From NCBI GenBank assembly GCA_024279495.1, contig JAJRRL010000025.1, positions 1 to 60,748 of the forward strand: 60,748 nt of DNA. Reading direction: 5' to 3'. This DNA is from Gammaproteobacteria bacterium. GTDB taxonomy: Bacteria > Pseudomonadota > Gammaproteobacteria > JAJRRL01. Every line of letters begins with the position of its first letter. Positions within the stretch are counted from its first letter, which is position 1. This document shows, piece by piece, positions 1 through 9,070 of this stretch. The position numbers were made by a program, and so were the translations under genes. The notes under the pieces were generated by a model. That model was not told the DNA's origin. It saw nothing but the letters and a program-made list of their open reading frames with translations, and searched no databases.

Positions 1-135
1 ACCACAGCGTAGTCAAGCCGTTAGGTTGCGTAGCGTGGGTGACGAGGACGAGTCGCGGCACAGATAACGATCGCCTTCGCGAGTCGATTTGCGCTAGGAT
101 GGCGTTAATCTATCTCGAGCGGTGCGATACACTTG
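1..135. repeat. Terminal inverted repeat, left copy (135 bp)
   Basis: Positions 1-135 are the exact reverse complement of 60610-60744; identity stops at 136 versus 60609. The sequence is richer in GC than its surroundings. One frame is open through it (residues such as DNDRLRESICAR), which could be a piece of a transposase, but I recognise no family. Identical inverted sequence at both ends is what a short-read contig broken at a multicopy element looks like. Confidence 0.9.
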
Positions 136-140
136 TCTTC

Positions 141-222
141 TGTCACCCCCAGGAATGCAATGACGTCGGGGGCCTAGGCTTGATCCGTTGTTACGAAGTA
201 GCAACTAGTGATCTTTCAAGAT
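141..222 (+). repeat. Family A palindromic element, copy A1 (single unit)
   Basis: The unit begins TGTCACCCCCAGGAA, continues through GACGTCGGGGGCCTAG and GATCC, has a stem GTTGTTAC / GTAGCAAC, and ends GATCTTTCAAGAT. It lies between the terminal repeat and the 3' end of pyk, so it may also serve as the end of the pyk transcript. Six other units in this window share the plan. Confidence 0.8.
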
Positions 223-234
223 CAAACTCCACGT

Positions 235-1686
235 TTACTCCACCTGCCCCACAGTCAAAATTTTCAACGCATTCGAACCGCCGCCGATACCCATGTGATC
301 ACCTTTCGTTAAAATCACACAATCGCCTTCTTTTAAATAACCCGCTTTAACCACACAATCAATCGCTTCACGATTCACCGCATTACGTTCTACTTTTGTT
401 GGATCAAAGTAAACAGGGTAAACGCCACGATACAAGGCCATTTTAGCTAAGGTTAAACGATGCCGGCTTAAAGCATAAATCGGAATGGCCGTACGAATGC
501 GAGACATCCACAACGGTGTTTTTCCAGTTTCACTTAAGGTTACAATACCTTCTAACGATAAATGATTGGCCGCATACATCGTTGCCATAGCAATGGCTTC
601 ATCGGTTCGCCCAAACTGACTGTTGACTCGGTGAGAAGACTGATGCGATTCTGGATTTTTTTCCACTGCTTTTGCCGTATTTGCCATAGCCCTCACTGCT
701 TCAACCGGGTATTGCCCTGTTGCTGTTTCAGCCGATAACATCACCGCATCCGCATTATCTAACACAGCTGTTGCCACATCCGATACTTCTGCACGAGTAG
801 GCACGCATTGATGCACCATGGACTCCATCATTTGTGTGGCAATAATCACCGGTTTATCCAACTTACGAGCGCGCGAAATCATATGGCGCTGCGCTAAAGG
901 CACCTGCGCTTCACCAATTTCCACACCTAAATCACCACGTGCCACCATGATGCCATCACTTGCTTTAATGATATCATCCAAGTGATCCATCGCTTCTTTT
1001 CTTTCTATCTTTGCAATCAAGCCCACGTGTTGATGGTCTTTGCCCAGCAAATCACGTGCTGTTGTCATGTCGTTGGCATCTCTAGGAAATGACACAGCCA
1101 CATAATCAACGCCTTGCTTAAGCATAAACGCTAAGTCTTCTCTGTCTTTATCTGTTAAAGCTGGCGCTGTTAAACCACCGCCTAAACGATTAATCCCTTT
1201 ATTATTCGATAACTCGCCACCAATGAGCACTTCTGTGTGAATGTGATTTTCTTCCACTGACAACACACGCAATCGAATGAGCCCATCATTCAACAATAGA
1301 ATATCACCCGTCTCAACATCACTAGCCAATTCTTTATAGTCGACCCCAACAGCATGCTCGTGACCAGAGTCATCATCCATGTCAGGATCTAATGTGAATA
1401 ACTCACCTTCACGTAACATAATGCTGCCTGTTTTAAAACGAGCGATTCGAATTTTTGGGCCTTGCAAATCAGCCAAAACAGCCACTATCAGATGATGCTT
1501 TTCAGAAAGATGCCGCACTGATCGAACCCACTTCGCGTATTGCTCATGAGTACCATGCGAACAATTGATGCGAACCACATTCACACCCGCCAAAATCATG
1601 TCACTCAGAACACACTCATCGGTAGATGCTGGGCCCAAGGTCGCTACAATTTTTGTGCGCTGCAACATATCATCGACATCAATCAC
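235..1686 (-). CDS. pyk: Pyruvate kinase
   Basis: Converts phosphoenolpyruvate and ADP to pyruvate and ATP, the last step of glycolysis, in the cytosol. At 483 residues it has the usual family length. Near the N-terminus is RTKIVATLGPAS; the active-site lysine segment IAKIERKEA is followed by IMVARGDLGVE, and ATQMMESM and DNADAVMLSAETA complete the barrel signatures. The GTG start at 1686 is preferred because AGGAG lies 7 nt upstream and the codon overlaps the pgk stop as GTGA; an ATG six codons further in is the alternative. It is the last gene of the tkt-gap-pgk-pyk run and translation is probably coupled to pgk. Confidence 0.97.
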   Translation of the reverse strand: MIDVDDMLQRTKIVATLGPASTDECVLSDMILAGVNVVRINCSHGTHEQYAKWVRSVRHLSEKHHLIVAVLADLQGPKIRIARFKTGSIMLREGELFTLDPDMDDDSGHEHAVGVDYKELASDVETGDILLLNDGLIRLRVLSVEENHIHTEVLIGGELSNNKGINRLGGGLTAPALTDKDREDLAFMLKQGVDYVAVSFPRDANDMTTARDLLGKDHQHVGLIAKIERKEAMDHLDDIIKASDGIMVARGDLGVEIGEAQVPLAQRHMISRARKLDKPVIIATQMMESMVHQCVPTRAEVSDVATAVLDNADAVMLSAETATGQYPVEAVRAMANTAKAVEKNPESHQSSHRVNSQFGRTDEAIAMATMYAANHLSLEGIVTLSETGKTPLWMSRIRTAIPIYALSRHRLTLAKMALYRGVYPVYFDPTKVERNAVNREAIDCVVKAGYLKEGDCVILTKGDHMGIGGGSNALKILTVGQVE

Positions 1687-2852
1687 CGTAATTCTCCTAG
1701 TGTTTTTAAAATGGGCAATATTTGCCCTTGAAGAACCGCCAAAAGAGCGCCCCCTCCTGTAGAGATATAAGACATTGCATCCGTTTTATCAAACTGAGCC
1801 AACGCAGCTAAGGTATCTCCGCCACCGGCCAAAGAATAAGCCGAACTGTTGGCAATGGCTTCCGCCATGGCTTGTGTCCCAGATGCATATTCAGGTATTT
1901 CAAAGATACCCAAAGGCCCGTTCCAAATAACGGTTGCTGCTTGCTGTATGTGCTTGGCATACATTGCCTGTGTGCGTGAACCCACATCCACAATTAACTC
2001 ATTTGATGCTAGCTCTGTGATAGCGACTTCATGTGCTTTACTTGGCTGATCGATAGCTTCTGTCACCACCACATCCACCGGCAACGGAATCGACACGCCT
2101 TTGTCAGAAGCAGATTTTAGTAGATCTTTCGCTAACTCAACATAATCTGGTTCATACAATGACGCTCTCACATCATAGCCAGCAGCTACAAGAAAAGTGT
2201 TGGCAATACCTCCGCCCACAATCAAACCATCGACTTTATCAAGTAAGGCTTTTAACAGAGGTAACTTTGTCGATACTTTTGCGCCGCCTACCACCGCATA
2301 TAATGGCCGCTTCGGTGAATGCATCACCTTTTGTATTGTGTCAACTTCTTCTTTAAACAAAGGACCCACACACGCTTGCGACACATAACGCGCAATCGCA
2401 TCGCATGACGCATGTGCTCGATGCGCTGTGGCAAACGCATCCATGACAAACACATCGGCACACGATGCCATACGTTTTGCTAAGTTCTCATCGTTGCTTG
2501 TCTCGCCCTCTAAAAAACGAATGTTTTCTAGAAGCATGATTGGGTAATCAGGCAAAGCTTCTTTAAAATCGCTTCTCACCAAAGGAACGTCGCACCCTAA
2601 ATAATGTGATAAAACAGAAGCGACAGGAGCCAAAGAATCTTTTTCAGTCCACACACCCGCCTTTGGTCGACCCGCATGCGAGGCAATAATCAACTGCTTT
2701 GATTCTTGCATGATACGCCGAATACTTGGCAGTACTTTCTGAATGCGCGTGTCGTCGATTACTTTCCCATCTGACATCGGTACGTTTAAATCAGCACGCA
2801 AAAAAACACGACGATGAGCGCAAGAGATATCGCTTAAAGTAGGGTAAGACAT
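1683..2852 (-). CDS. pgk: Phosphoglycerate kinase
   Basis: Transfers phosphate from 1,3-bisphosphoglycerate to ADP in glycolysis. The N-terminus shows VFLRADLNVPMSDG, the substrate-binding signature, then SHAGRPK; the C-terminal lobe has VVGGAKVSTK, WNGPLGIFE and AGGGDTLAAL for nucleotide binding. An upstream in-frame ATG would add 23 residues overlapping the gap gene, but the family-like start MSYPTLSD at 2852 has GAGG about 7 nt upstream and gives 389 residues, the normal length. It lies 14 nt downstream of gap and overlaps pyk by 4 nt, so it belongs to the same operon. Confidence 0.96.
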   Translation of the reverse strand: MSYPTLSDISCAHRRVFLRADLNVPMSDGKVIDDTRIQKVLPSIRRIMQESKQLIIASHAGRPKAGVWTEKDSLAPVASVLSHYLGCDVPLVRSDFKEALPDYPIMLLENIRFLEGETSNDENLAKRMASCADVFVMDAFATAHRAHASCDAIARYVSQACVGPLFKEEVDTIQKVMHSPKRPLYAVVGGAKVSTKLPLLKALLDKVDGLIVGGGIANTFLVAAGYDVRASLYEPDYVELAKDLLKSASDKGVSIPLPVDVVVTEAIDQPSKAHEVAITELASNELIVDVGSRTQAMYAKHIQQAATVIWNGPLGIFEIPEYASGTQAMAEAIANSSAYSLAGGGDTLAALAQFDKTDAMSYISTGGGALLAVLQGQILPILKTLGELR

Positions 2853-2866
2853 GATAACCTCTATGA

Positions 2867-3871
2867 TTAAAGAGTTCGCATATGATTGACTGTGTCTAAC
2901 ATGCGGTTTGAAAAACCCCATTCGTTGTCATACCAAGACACTACTTTCACGCAATGCTTTAACACACGAGTTTGTGTGGCATCAAAGACCGACGAATCGG
3001 GGCAATGATTAAAGTCACACGAAACCAAAGGCTCTGTATTATAACCCAACACACCTTTTAATTTACCTAAAGACGCTTCTTTCATGACTGCGTTAATCGC
3101 TTCTACTGTGGTTGCCTTATCAGACTGAAATGTTAAATCCACAACAGACACATTAATAGTTGGCACACGAATCGCATAGCCATCGAGCTTCCCGGCCATC
3201 TCAGGCAATACCATTCCCACGGCTTTAGCCGCACCAGTTTTAGTTGGAATCATAGACTGTGTCGCAGAACGAGCTCTTCGTAAATCTGTATGCGCGCTAT
3301 CTGTTAGATGCTGATCGTTTGTGTAAGCATGAATGGTGGTCATGAGACCGCTGACAATACCAACATGTTCGTGCAACACTTTTACCAAAGGAGCCAAACA
3401 ATTGGTTGTGCAGGATGCATTCGACACAATCGTATCTTCTGCACGTAAAATATCGTGGTTAACACCGTAAACAACCGTTGGCACATCACTACCTGCCGGT
3501 GCAGATATCAATACTTTTTTAGCGCCACTTTCTAAGTGCAATGCTGCTTTTTCTTTTGAGGCAAACACACCTGTGCATTCAAGAACGCAATCAATGCCGA
3601 GCTCAGCCCAAGGTAGTTCAGCAGGATTACGATGCGCTGTTAAACGAATGCTCTGCCCATCTACTACCAAACAATCACCCACTAAATCGACTGATTCTGC
3701 CAATCGACCATGCACTGTATCGTAACGTGTAAGGTGTGCATTGATCTCTGGCGCGGATAAATCATTAATCGCCACAATCTCAATCTTACCTCTATGCTTG
3801 CTTTCCAGCCAAGCCCTTAAAATATTTCGTCCAATACGCCCATAACCGTTAATAGCTACTCGATATGTCAT
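2867..3871 (-). CDS. gap: Glyceraldehyde-3-phosphate dehydrogenase, type I
   Basis: Oxidises glyceraldehyde-3-phosphate with NAD and phosphate to 1,3-bisphosphoglycerate. The 334-residue product starts with the Rossmann motif INGYGRIGR, carries the catalytic-cysteine block [12 protein letters not shown], the TIHAYTNDQ segment, and ends with the conserved [13 protein letters not shown]. Length and motifs are typical of the bacterial type I enzyme. It sits 15 nt after tkt and 14 nt before pgk on the same strand. No oddities are visible. Confidence 0.97.
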   Translation of the reverse strand: MTYRVAINGYGRIGRNILRAWLESKHRGKIEIVAINDLSAPEINAHLTRYDTVHGRLAESVDLVGDCLVVDGQSIRLTAHRNPAELPWAELGIDCVLECTGVFASKEKAALHLESGAKKVLISAPAGSDVPTVVYGVNHDILRAEDTIVSNASCTTNCLAPLVKVLHEHVGIVSGLMTTIHAYTNDQHLTDSAHTDLRRARSATQSMIPTKTGAAKAVGMVLPEMAGKLDGYAIRVPTINVSVVDLTFQSDKATTVEAINAVMKEASLGKLKGVLGYNTEPLVSCDFNHCPDSSVFDATQTRVLKHCVKVVSWYDNEWGFSNRMLDTVNHMRTL

Positions 3872-3886
3872 GATATCCCTCTTTTA

Positions 3887-5884
3887 TTAGTTGTTTATCA
3901 GGAGCTTCACACGCTCCACAATCACTTCTTTAGTAACACCTAAATAAGCATACGCTTCATTAGCAGGGGCCGATACACCAAAGCGATCAATACCCACCAC
4001 ATCACCTTGCAAGCCGACCCATCGGTACCAACTCGCTGTTGCACCTGCTTCCACTGCTACCCTTATAGAAAGACTAGAAGGCAAAATCTCATCGCGATAC
4101 GCTTGCGATTGTTCTAAAAACGCTTCTTCGCATGGCATGGAAACCACGCGTACAGGAATGCCAAGCTCGCTCAATGCATTGCGTGCTTCCAAGGCTAAAC
4201 TCACCTCAGAGCCCGTTGCTATGATCACCGCTTTAGCATTTACTGCATCTGATAATACATACGCGCCACACGCTGCTTGAGCCACTTGCTTATCTGTTAA
4301 ATGTAAATCAGGCAAAGCTTGCCGAGTCAGCAACAGTGCACTTGGCCCCTGATGCGCCATGGCTTGGGTCCAAGCAATGCCTGTTTCCAATGCATCTGCT
4401 GGTCGCCACACATACAAACCCGGTGTTGCACGCAGCATGTTGGCATGCTCGATGGGCTGATGCGTCGGGCCATCTTCACCTAACGCAATGGAATCGTGCG
4501 TTAACACATAAATCACACGTTGTTTCATGAGGGCCGACAAACGCACAGCGTTTCGCATGTAATCAACAAACACTAAAAACGTGCCGCCATAAGGAATGAT
4601 GCCACCATGCAAAGCCATGCCATTCATAATAGCAGCCATACCAAACTCTCGAACACCGTAATGCAAATAGTTGCCGCTCTGATTCTCTTTCGAAAAAGCA
4701 ATTGACTCCGCGTTTTTTGTACCGTTTGAACCGCTCAAATCAGCAGAACCACCCACCAACTCGGGCAAGCTTTTTTGAAGCACAGACAAACATCGCTGCG
4801 ACGACTGCCGCGTGGCCATGGGTTTATCGATCTCGCGCATAGCAGTCAAACTGTTTTGAACAATGCTAATCCAATTGCTAGGTAAGTCACCTTGCATGCA
4901 ACGCAAACACTCTTTTGCTAACTCTGGATAAGCTCTAGCATAGGCATCCCACTGTGTTTGCCAGTCTGCTTGCGCTTGCGCACCTTTATCGACAAGAGAA
5001 AATGCATCGTAGACACTTTGAGGAATGACAAAAGGAGGATGCTCCCAGCCTAAGGTCTCTCGCATTAAAGCAATTTCGTCGTCTCCCAAAGGAGAACCAT
5101 GCACAGACGCTGTGTCTACTTTATTGGGTGAACCAAAACCAATGTGTGTACGACAATCGATAAGCGTTGGTTTTTGATCGTCTGCTTTTGCCGCTTGGAA
5201 AGCTTCAGCGATTTGTTTGGGGTCGTGGCCATCCACAGCTTCCAACACCTGCCAACCATAGGCTTTAAACCTCGCGGCTACGTCTTCACTAAACCAAGGA
5301 GCAATCTGGCCATCAATCGAAATTCCGTTATTATCCCAAAGCACAATCAATCGCCCCAAACCTAGGGTACCGGCAAGTGAACACACTTCGTGAGAAATCC
5401 CTTCCATCAGGCAACCATCACCCACAAAAGCATAGGTGTGATGATCGAGCACTCGATGGTCATCACGGTGATAACGAGCAGCCACTTGCTGCTGCGCAAT
5501 AGCCATGCCCACTGCGTTTGCCAAACCCTGACCCAAAGGACCCGTGGTGGTTTCGACCCCAGGGGTATGGCCATATTCAGGATGACCCGGCGTGGCAGAA
5601 TGCAACTGCCGAAACTGCTGAAGATCGCTGATCGATACCGGAAAACCTGATAAATGTAACACTGCGTATTGAAGCATCGCGCCGTGACCATTCGATAACA
5701 CAAACCGATCGCGGTTAATCCAAGCAGGGTTTACAGGATTCACTCGCAAAATCTCTCGCCACAACACAGCCGCGCAATCCGCCATACCCATGGGCATACC
5801 CGGATGCCCTGAGCGAGCCTTTTGAACAGCATCCACCGCCAAAACACGGATCGCATTAGCACATTCAATGTGGGGATTAGTCAT
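3887..5884 (-). CDS. tkt: Transketolase
   Basis: Thiamine-diphosphate enzyme that moves two-carbon units between sugar phosphates in the non-oxidative pentose phosphate pathway. The 665 residues match the family. The N-terminal domain has KARSGHPGMPMG, FVLSNGHGAML and the thiamine-diphosphate binding stretch FVGDGCLMEGISHE; the middle domain has YGVREFGMAAIMNG and LTHDSIALGEDGPTHQP. It is the first gene of the tkt-gap-pgk-pyk cluster, an order I associate with Coxiella and Legionella relatives, and links pentose phosphate metabolism to lower glycolysis in one transcript. A plausible sigma70 promoter lies about 50 nt upstream. Confidence 0.97.
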   Translation of the reverse strand: MTNPHIECANAIRVLAVDAVQKARSGHPGMPMGMADCAAVLWREILRVNPVNPAWINRDRFVLSNGHGAMLQYAVLHLSGFPVSISDLQQFRQLHSATPGHPEYGHTPGVETTTGPLGQGLANAVGMAIAQQQVAARYHRDDHRVLDHHTYAFVGDGCLMEGISHEVCSLAGTLGLGRLIVLWDNNGISIDGQIAPWFSEDVAARFKAYGWQVLEAVDGHDPKQIAEAFQAAKADDQKPTLIDCRTHIGFGSPNKVDTASVHGSPLGDDEIALMRETLGWEHPPFVIPQSVYDAFSLVDKGAQAQADWQTQWDAYARAYPELAKECLRCMQGDLPSNWISIVQNSLTAMREIDKPMATRQSSQRCLSVLQKSLPELVGGSADLSGSNGTKNAESIAFSKENQSGNYLHYGVREFGMAAIMNGMALHGGIIPYGGTFLVFVDYMRNAVRLSALMKQRVIYVLTHDSIALGEDGPTHQPIEHANMLRATPGLYVWRPADALETGIAWTQAMAHQGPSALLLTRQALPDLHLTDKQVAQAACGAYVLSDAVNAKAVIIATGSEVSLALEARNALSELGIPVRVVSMPCEEAFLEQSQAYRDEILPSSLSIRVAVEAGATASWYRWVGLQGDVVGIDRFGVSAPANEAYAYLGVTKEVIVERVKLLINN

Positions 5885-5934
5885 GATTATTATCCTCTTA
5901 TTCCACGCAGCTAGGGGCAGCTAGGGCGTGCCTC

Positions 5935-5964
5935 ACTATACCTTGAGCTGACAAAACAAATCAA
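5935..5964 (-). promoter_or_regulatory. Predicted sigma70 promoter of the tkt operon
   Basis: On the minus strand a TTGATT -35 (5959-5964) is followed after 18 nt by TATAGT (5935-5940), about 50 nt before the tkt start. Found by eye only. It overlaps a divergent promoter on the plus strand. Confidence 0.4.
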
Positions 5965-5976
5965 ACCGTGTACAAT
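5948..5976 (+). promoter_or_regulatory. Predicted strong sigma70 promoter firing rightwards
   Basis: CTGACA (5948-5953), 17 nt, TACAAT (5971-5976): five of six matches in each box with ideal spacing. Transcription would start near 5983 and read toward the gene at 6264, leaving a leader of about 280 nt. The boxes interleave with the predicted tkt promoter, so the two would compete. Confidence 0.5.
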
Positions 5977-6263
5977 AGCCCAAGTTAATGTCATTAGGAA
6001 AGGGTAATTCACGCTAGGTCAAGCACTTACTAAGCCACTTTTAAGGTTTTAGGATTCTTTAATTTAGCCGAATCGGTTAATTTAAACACAGAATAAGAGT
6101 ATTTTGAGGCCGTTTTCCCCAATATGCTTGTTTTGTTTTCGAAACCTAATAAAAAAGCGGTCTTTAGCTTTGCTAAGCCTACACACCCTCGGTTTACTCC
6201 ATTCCCATGGGTAACCCACCTTAGCATTCAACCCACACACACGTCATTTTAAGGAGCATTATT
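5977..6263 (+). other. Long leader or small-RNA region before the first effector-like gene
   Basis: About 285 nt without a convincing ORF between the predicted promoter at 5948-5976 and the ATG at 6264. I see no clear rho-independent terminator inside it, only a weak stem around TTAGC/GCTAA near 6160-6175. It ends with AAGGAG shortly before the start codon. It could be a regulated 5' UTR or hold a small RNA; nothing else is supported. Confidence 0.3.
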
Positions 6264-6992
6264 ATGCCAGGCCAACAACAAAGAGTAGCAGCAGCACGAG
6301 AACAACAAAGAGCACAAGTACTAGCACAAGAACAAAAACAACAAGAGAACGCCGATTGGAACAAGTTCCGCAATAATTCCAGTGAGCAACCACAGCCGTT
6401 CAGCCAGGACGGCGGGCAACAGCAGTACCAGCCTCCGACCGACAGCACTACAGGCGGTGTGCACTCTCAGCAGCAGCAGCAAGAAAAAGCGCAGCCGCAA
6501 TATGTCGCAACAGCCTCTGGGCCAGTATTTCACGCCGGTATTGTTGTTAAAGCAGGAAGAGAAGAAGAAGCATCATCTCTCTCATTCTCCAAAGGCGGCC
6601 AGATGAGAAGACAAAGACAAGAACAATACCCCACACCCAAAGGCTACGGCGCAGGTGTTGCTTTACTAAGCACAGGTTTTGTTGGCTTAGCGCTTGAAGC
6701 TGGTGCTTTAGCTGCAGCTGCTTATGTCACTCAAGGCTCTGTATTACCAGGTGTTATGCACATGCTAAGCAATAGCGTGCCTCTTATGGCTGGCGCAGGT
6801 GTTGCAGCGGCTTTGCTTGTGGCCTGCATCATCGCCGGTGCTGTGTTATTACACAAAAACAAACCTGCAAAAGGCGCATGGCAGCGTTCGCAGTGCGTCA
6901 ATAAAGGTTTGTACAATAAGGCAACCTACAACCCTGCTACTACTGCTGCTGCTACTGCTACTACATACACTCCTCAGTACAATGAAAACTAA
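6264..6992 (+). CDS. Gln-rich protein with C-terminal TM hairpin (effector candidate)
   Basis: No family recognised. The first ~125 of 242 residues are polar and very rich in Gln (runs of three to five Q), with no signal peptide. Two hydrophobic helices follow at about 129-155 and 172-196, separated by a short loop containing HMLSNSVP, and the tail is basic then Ala/Thr-rich. This plan, a cytosolic disordered N-terminus plus a hairpin near the C-terminus, is repeated in five other proteins of the window, and the loop and second helix resemble those of the next gene downstream. AAGGAG precedes the ATG and a clear terminator follows. By analogy with Inc-like and Dot/Icm effectors it may insert into a host membrane, but that is inference. 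Confidence 0.8.
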   Translation: MPGQQQRVAAAREQQRAQVLAQEQKQQENADWNKFRNNSSEQPQPFSQDGGQQQYQPPTDSTTGGVHSQQQQQEKAQPQYVATASGPVFHAGIVVKAGREEEASSLSFSKGGQMRRQRQEQYPTPKGYGAGVALLSTGFVGLALEAGALAAAAYVTQGSVLPGVMHMLSNSVPLMAGAGVAAALLVACIIAGAVLLHKNKPAKGAWQRSQCVNKGLYNKATYNPATTAAATATTYTPQYNEN

Positions 6993-7024
6993 AATTCCTT
7001 AGCTTAGGATTAAAATACTCTCTC

Positions 7025-7052
7025 AAAAAAAGCGTCTCTTGACGCTTTTTTT
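7025..7052. terminator. Rho-independent terminator (works on both strands)
   Basis: AAAAAAAGCGTC, loop TCTT, GACGCTTTTTTT: a 12-bp perfect stem with A and T tracts on either side. It ends the 6264-6992 transcript and separates it from the next gene. Confidence 0.9.
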
Positions 7053-7102
7053 GTTTCTCTGTACTGTGTTTGAACAAATCATTTTACATAAGGATATGCG
7101 CC

Positions 7103-8383
7103 ATGAGTGGTAAAGGTAAACCTGCAAACTCTGATTTAGTCGCTGAACAAAAGAAACAAGAAGCTGAAGCAAGACGACTAGCCATTGCAGACACAAAGGG
7201 AAAAGAAGCTCTAGATGCAGCAAAAGCAAAAAGAGAAGCCGCACTGGCAGCCGAAAAAGAAGAGACTGCTCAAGAAGCACGAGTCGCTGCTGCTATGCCT
7301 GGCCTCAATGAGCGTGGACGAAAGAGCAAAGAAAAACGTAGCCCCACTGCCACGCCAAGAGTAAGCGCCACTCCAAAAACAGACCCTCTTAACACACCAA
7401 AAACCCTAAACTCCGACCCACAAAGTCCTAACGATAATGAAGCCTGGCTTGATTACCATATCCCTGAAGAACCAGGCAACGACGGCCTCAGCGAAGAAGA
7501 CATAAAAAAACTTCAGACGGCTTGTCATAAAATGAAAGAGGAAGTGGCTAAATACCCTACACCCTTACGAGATCTTTTCCCAAAGGGAGCTCTCGTCGAC
7601 GAATTATTAAAGCCTCAAATGGAAGCAGAGGCGGATATTTTAAAGAGATGTACATCAGCTGGTAGACGAAAGACCCTTGAAGGTGTTTTTAAAAAGCGGC
7701 GAAAAAGTTTATTAGAAGCCCTAAAGACACCTGAAAAGCCTCTCCCTACATTACGAACAACAAGCGGCCGACCTCACTCGCACTCCCAGCCAGTACCTCC
7801 AATAGGCACCCAAGAAACCCAAGCTCCTCAACAAGCATCACCACAGAAAGTAGAGAGCCACGAGAAAAAGAAAGGGCCTGCGCTTCCTGATAGAGACGCA
7901 AAATCTCTACCTAGAGCACCTAAAAACAGTGATACTTCAAAGAAACAGCCTCAAGAAGAAGACACAGATAACACTCAAGAGCAACAAACAGCAACTAAAA
8001 CCGAAACACGAGTAGCAGCTCAAGCAGATCCAAAACCAGAAGCAACAGCGAGCGCCACACCGGGCTGTCATTTTCGCTTCACACACACACACGGCCTTTT
8101 ATTATTCAGCTTCACGATTGCTCTTGTGAGCGCCGGCATTGCTGGAGAAATGATGAGTAAAAGTGATATGACTCAATCATTGCTTCACATTCTTAGCACT
8201 AATGCTCCGGTATCAGCCTTTTTGATACTCGCCGTTGCCGCTTTGATTACCGCAAGCGTTACTGGCATTGTCCTGCATGCATGCCCTGCTCGAACTTTAA
8301 GCCGATGTGGTTTACACTCCAAACGTAGAAACGATCCAAAAGGACAAAAAAATGTCACAAAACAGCCTGAACGAACTCATTGA
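7103..8383 (+). CDS. Coiled-coil/charged protein with C-terminal TM hairpin (effector candidate)
   Basis: No family recognised. The start MSGKGK at 7103 is preferred over an ATG 33 nt upstream because AAGG lies 9 nt before it; the product is then 426 residues. Residues ~12-65 are a Lys/Glu/Ala-rich heptad-like helix, 70-110 is Thr/Pro-rich, 130-215 is helical and charged, 230-320 is disordered and Gln/Pro/Lys-rich. Two hydrophobic helices at about 331-347 and 370-392 flank a loop with HILSTNAP, closely matching HMLSNSVP of the preceding gene, followed by a basic tail. The last 32 nt overlap ubiK in another frame. Role unknown; effector-like by architecture. Confidence 0.8.
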   Translation: MSGKGKPANSDLVAEQKKQEAEARRLAIADTKGKEALDAAKAKREAALAAEKEETAQEARVAAAMPGLNERGRKSKEKRSPTATPRVSATPKTDPLNTPKTLNSDPQSPNDNEAWLDYHIPEEPGNDGLSEEDIKKLQTACHKMKEEVAKYPTPLRDLFPKGALVDELLKPQMEAEADILKRCTSAGRRKTLEGVFKKRRKSLLEALKTPEKPLPTLRTTSGRPHSHSQPVPPIGTQETQAPQQASPQKVESHEKKKGPALPDRDAKSLPRAPKNSDTSKKQPQEEDTDNTQEQQTATKTETRVAAQADPKPEATASATPGCHFRFTHTHGLLLFSFTIALVSAGIAGEMMSKSDMTQSLLHILSTNAPVSAFLILAVAALITASVTGIVLHACPARTLSRCGLHSKRRNDPKGQKNVTKQPERTH

Positions 8384-8582
8384 ACAACTCGCTGCCGCCA
8401 TTCCACCGGGGCTCAAGCAAATCCCTGAAGACGTTCGCAAAAACCTGCGGCTCATTTTAGAAGGTGCTTTTGAACGCATGAACTTGGTGACCCGAGAAGA
8501 GTTCGATGCTCAAGTCAAAGTACTCGCTCGCACACGCGCCAAACTCGATGCCCTTGAAAAAAAGCTTAATGCTGGAAGTTAA
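8352..8582 (+). CDS. ubiK: Ubiquinone biosynthesis accessory factor UbiK (BMFP/YqiC family)
   Basis: Small accessory factor of the aerobic ubiquinone pathway, known in Enterobacteria to work with UbiJ in the soluble Ubi complex. The 76-residue product has the family pattern: an N-terminal amphipathic helix (LNELIEQLAAAIPPGL), then LVTREEFDAQ and a C-terminal coiled coil LARTRAKLDALEKKL. The start at 8352 is set by AGGAC about 7 nt upstream and by the family N-terminus; a longer frame exists upstream but overlaps the effector gene further. The gene begins inside the last 32 nt of the upstream effector-like gene. ubiE, ubiJ and ubiB lie about 9 kb away. Confidence 0.9.
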   Translation: MSQNSLNELIEQLAAAIPPGLKQIPEDVRKNLRLILEGAFERMNLVTREEFDAQVKVLARTRAKLDALEKKLNAGS

Positions 8583-8604
8583 ATTTTTGTTTCTCCCCCT
8601 CCAG

Positions 8605-8880
8605 TGTCACCCCCAGGAACTTTCGTGACGTAGGGGGCCCAGCTTTGATCCAGTTCGCATATCATGCGGACTAAGGGTCTTTATAAATTTTAATTTTTCA
8701 AACCTATCTGCAGGGTTGCACTCACAATAATGTCGAAGTGAAGCAAAGCTTCGCGAAGATCCTCCAGCTTGACCGGAGGATCTAATCCTTAATTTAAAAG
8801 ATCGCTAGTTGTTATTTCATAACAACGGATCAAGCCTGGGTCTCTCTCTGTTGTCATACCGGTGAAAGCCGGTACCCAGG
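8605..8880. repeat. Family A composite element A2 with extra hairpins
   Basis: The left unit starts TGTCACCCCCAGGAAC and has the stem GTTCGCAT/ATGCGGAC. A spacer follows with the shared words CTGCAGGGTTGCACTCAC and AATAATG. The right, inverted unit has AAAGATCGCTAG and the stem GTTGTTAT/ATAACAAC. Two additions are private to this copy: an 8-bp hairpin GATCCTCC/GGAGGATC at 8758-8782, and a REP-like end TGTCATACCGGTGAAAGC at 8852 onward in place of the usual tail. The rest of the 488-nt gap holds only the promoter of the next gene. Confidence 0.85.
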
Positions 8881-9032
8881 GTAAAACATGACGTCACTGA
8901 ATATACGGCTTTGCTTTAAAAGGCGCTAACTAAGCGCTTTAGCATTATCTTTTCACTACCACTTAACCCTAACTCATTGTTTTTACACTCGTCTAACAAA
9001 CAAAAAAACTGGTTTTCAACAACCATACAACG

Positions 9033-9038
9033 TATAAT
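9033..9038 (+). promoter_or_regulatory. Predicted -10 box of the 9071 gene
   Basis: TATAAT at 9033-9038, 33 nt before the ATG at 9071. The region 16-18 nt upstream (TGGTTT) is a poor -35 match, so an activator may be needed if this promoter is real. Confidence 0.4.
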
Positions 9039-9070
9039 AAAGAAACATAGTAAATGTTAAAGGCAAGTAA

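Noticed and set aside
39-350. 103-codon ORF across the left terminal repeat
   Set aside because: It runs through the terminal repeat, a family A element and antisense into pyk; the sequence looks like chance. A transposase fragment within the first 135 nt is possible but no motif supports it.
1540-1762. Plus-strand ORFs opposite the pgk/pyk junction
   Set aside because: Antisense frames of conserved enzyme genes without ribosome binding sites.
5407-5703. 98-codon minus-strand ORF inside tkt
   Set aside because: Same strand as tkt in another frame, no homology pattern; tkt is clearly coding.
6221-6533. Minus-strand ORFs rich in Leu and Cys opposite the Gln-rich gene
   Set aside because: Translations of CAG/CAA runs read backwards; no RBS or family pattern.
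8605-8880. CRISPR array
   Set aside because: The repeats are inverted palindromic units with unrelated spacing, not regularly spaced direct repeats; no cas gene is present.
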